Origin: an uncultured Actinomycetes bacterium
Lineage (GTDB): Bacteria > Actinomycetota > Actinomycetes > S36-B12 > UBA5976
Direction: 5' to 3'
NCBI GenBank assembly: GCA_903925705.1
Contig: CAIYGJ010000131.1
Span: 1-13,214 of the forward strand
Length of the DNA: 13,214 bases
Under the pieces are notes generated by a model, which did not search any database, was not told where the DNA came from, and saw only the letters and a program-made list of their open reading frames with translations. Shown piece after piece: positions 13,094-13,214 of the stretch (position 1 is its first letter; every line of letters begins with the position of its first letter). A program made the position numbers and the translations under genes.

Positions 13094-13214
13094 ATGCTCG
13101 GCGTGATTTCGGCGAATGCGAACGGTGTTCGAGCCGCGCTAAAACGTGGTGGCTTCGATTGGATTAAGGGTCAACTTGATTCAGGCAATGCTGAAGTAGT
13201 TTGCTTGCAAGAAG
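13094..13214 (+). CDS. xth: Exodeoxyribonuclease III, 5' fragment cut by the window end
   Basis: The first 40 codons of an ExoIII/AP endonuclease of the DNase I-like (EEP) superfamily, which cuts at abasic sites in base-excision repair. The visible part begins MLGVISANANGVRAAL, where N9 would be the conserved active-site asparagine of the usual NVNGIRA motif. It reaches VVCLQE, whose glutamate is the conserved metal ligand, at the edge of the window. The ATG lies 3 bases after the icd stop with no clear Shine-Dalgarno, so translation may depend on coupling to icd. The rest of the gene is outside the window, so completeness is unknown. Confidence 0.85.
   Translation, partial: MLGVISANANGVRAALKRGGFDWIKGQLDSGNAEVVCLQE

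Overview
The window looks like an ordinary core-genome stretch of a low-to-mid-GC actinobacterium. Lines counted by hand ranged from about 32 to 55 % G+C, with the mid-40s typical. Three things point this way. The gene order pcrA, inverted M23 peptidase, B12-binding protein, sucC, sucD, DUF6350/PerM-like, purN, purH, DUF3017, mdh is, as I recall it, an actinobacterial arrangement seen in parts in Mycobacterium (uvrD1 to purH) and Streptomyces (pcrA to mdh). DUF6350 and DUF3017 are actinobacterial families. Several genes have a TAnnnT -10 box only 6-7 bases before a GTG or ATG, as in leaderless actinobacterial genes. The low GC suggests a streamlined freshwater lineage (acI/Nanopelagicales type), but that is inference.

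Layout. 45-2255 (+) is the DNA helicase gene pcrA/uvrD. 2258-3277 (-) is a secreted coiled-coil M23 peptidase gene that meets pcrA tail to tail with 2 bases between the stop codons. 3278-3492 is a divergent intergenic region unusually rich in inverted repeats. 3493-3897 (+) is a stand-alone B12-binding mutase subunit, followed by sucC and sucD. 6042-7319 (+) is a polytopic DUF6350/PerM-like membrane protein, then purN and purH with a 4-base overlap. 9530-10776 (+) holds a small DUF3017 membrane protein and a YdcZ/DUF606-type membrane protein. 10890-13090 (+) holds mdh and icd, and the window ends inside an exodeoxyribonuclease III gene.

How the genes fit together. sucCD, mdh and icd give three steps of the TCA cycle. 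The B12 protein beside sucCD suggests an acyl-CoA mutase, such as methylmalonyl-CoA to succinyl-CoA, whose large subunit lies elsewhere. purN and purH give an early step and the last two steps of IMP synthesis. The M23 peptidase and the PerM-like protein belong to the cell envelope and division. PcrA and ExoIII belong to DNA repair.

All complete genes have intact catalytic motifs. I see no tRNA, rRNA, CRISPR array, insertion sequence, prophage or frameshift. I found no convincing undescribed multi-gene system. The best leads are regulatory: an 11-base perfect inverted repeat over the B12-gene promoter, a cluster of dyads in the same divergent region, a 14-base perfect palindrome before mdh-icd, and two places where an upstream TAG stop codon doubles as the start of a -10 box.
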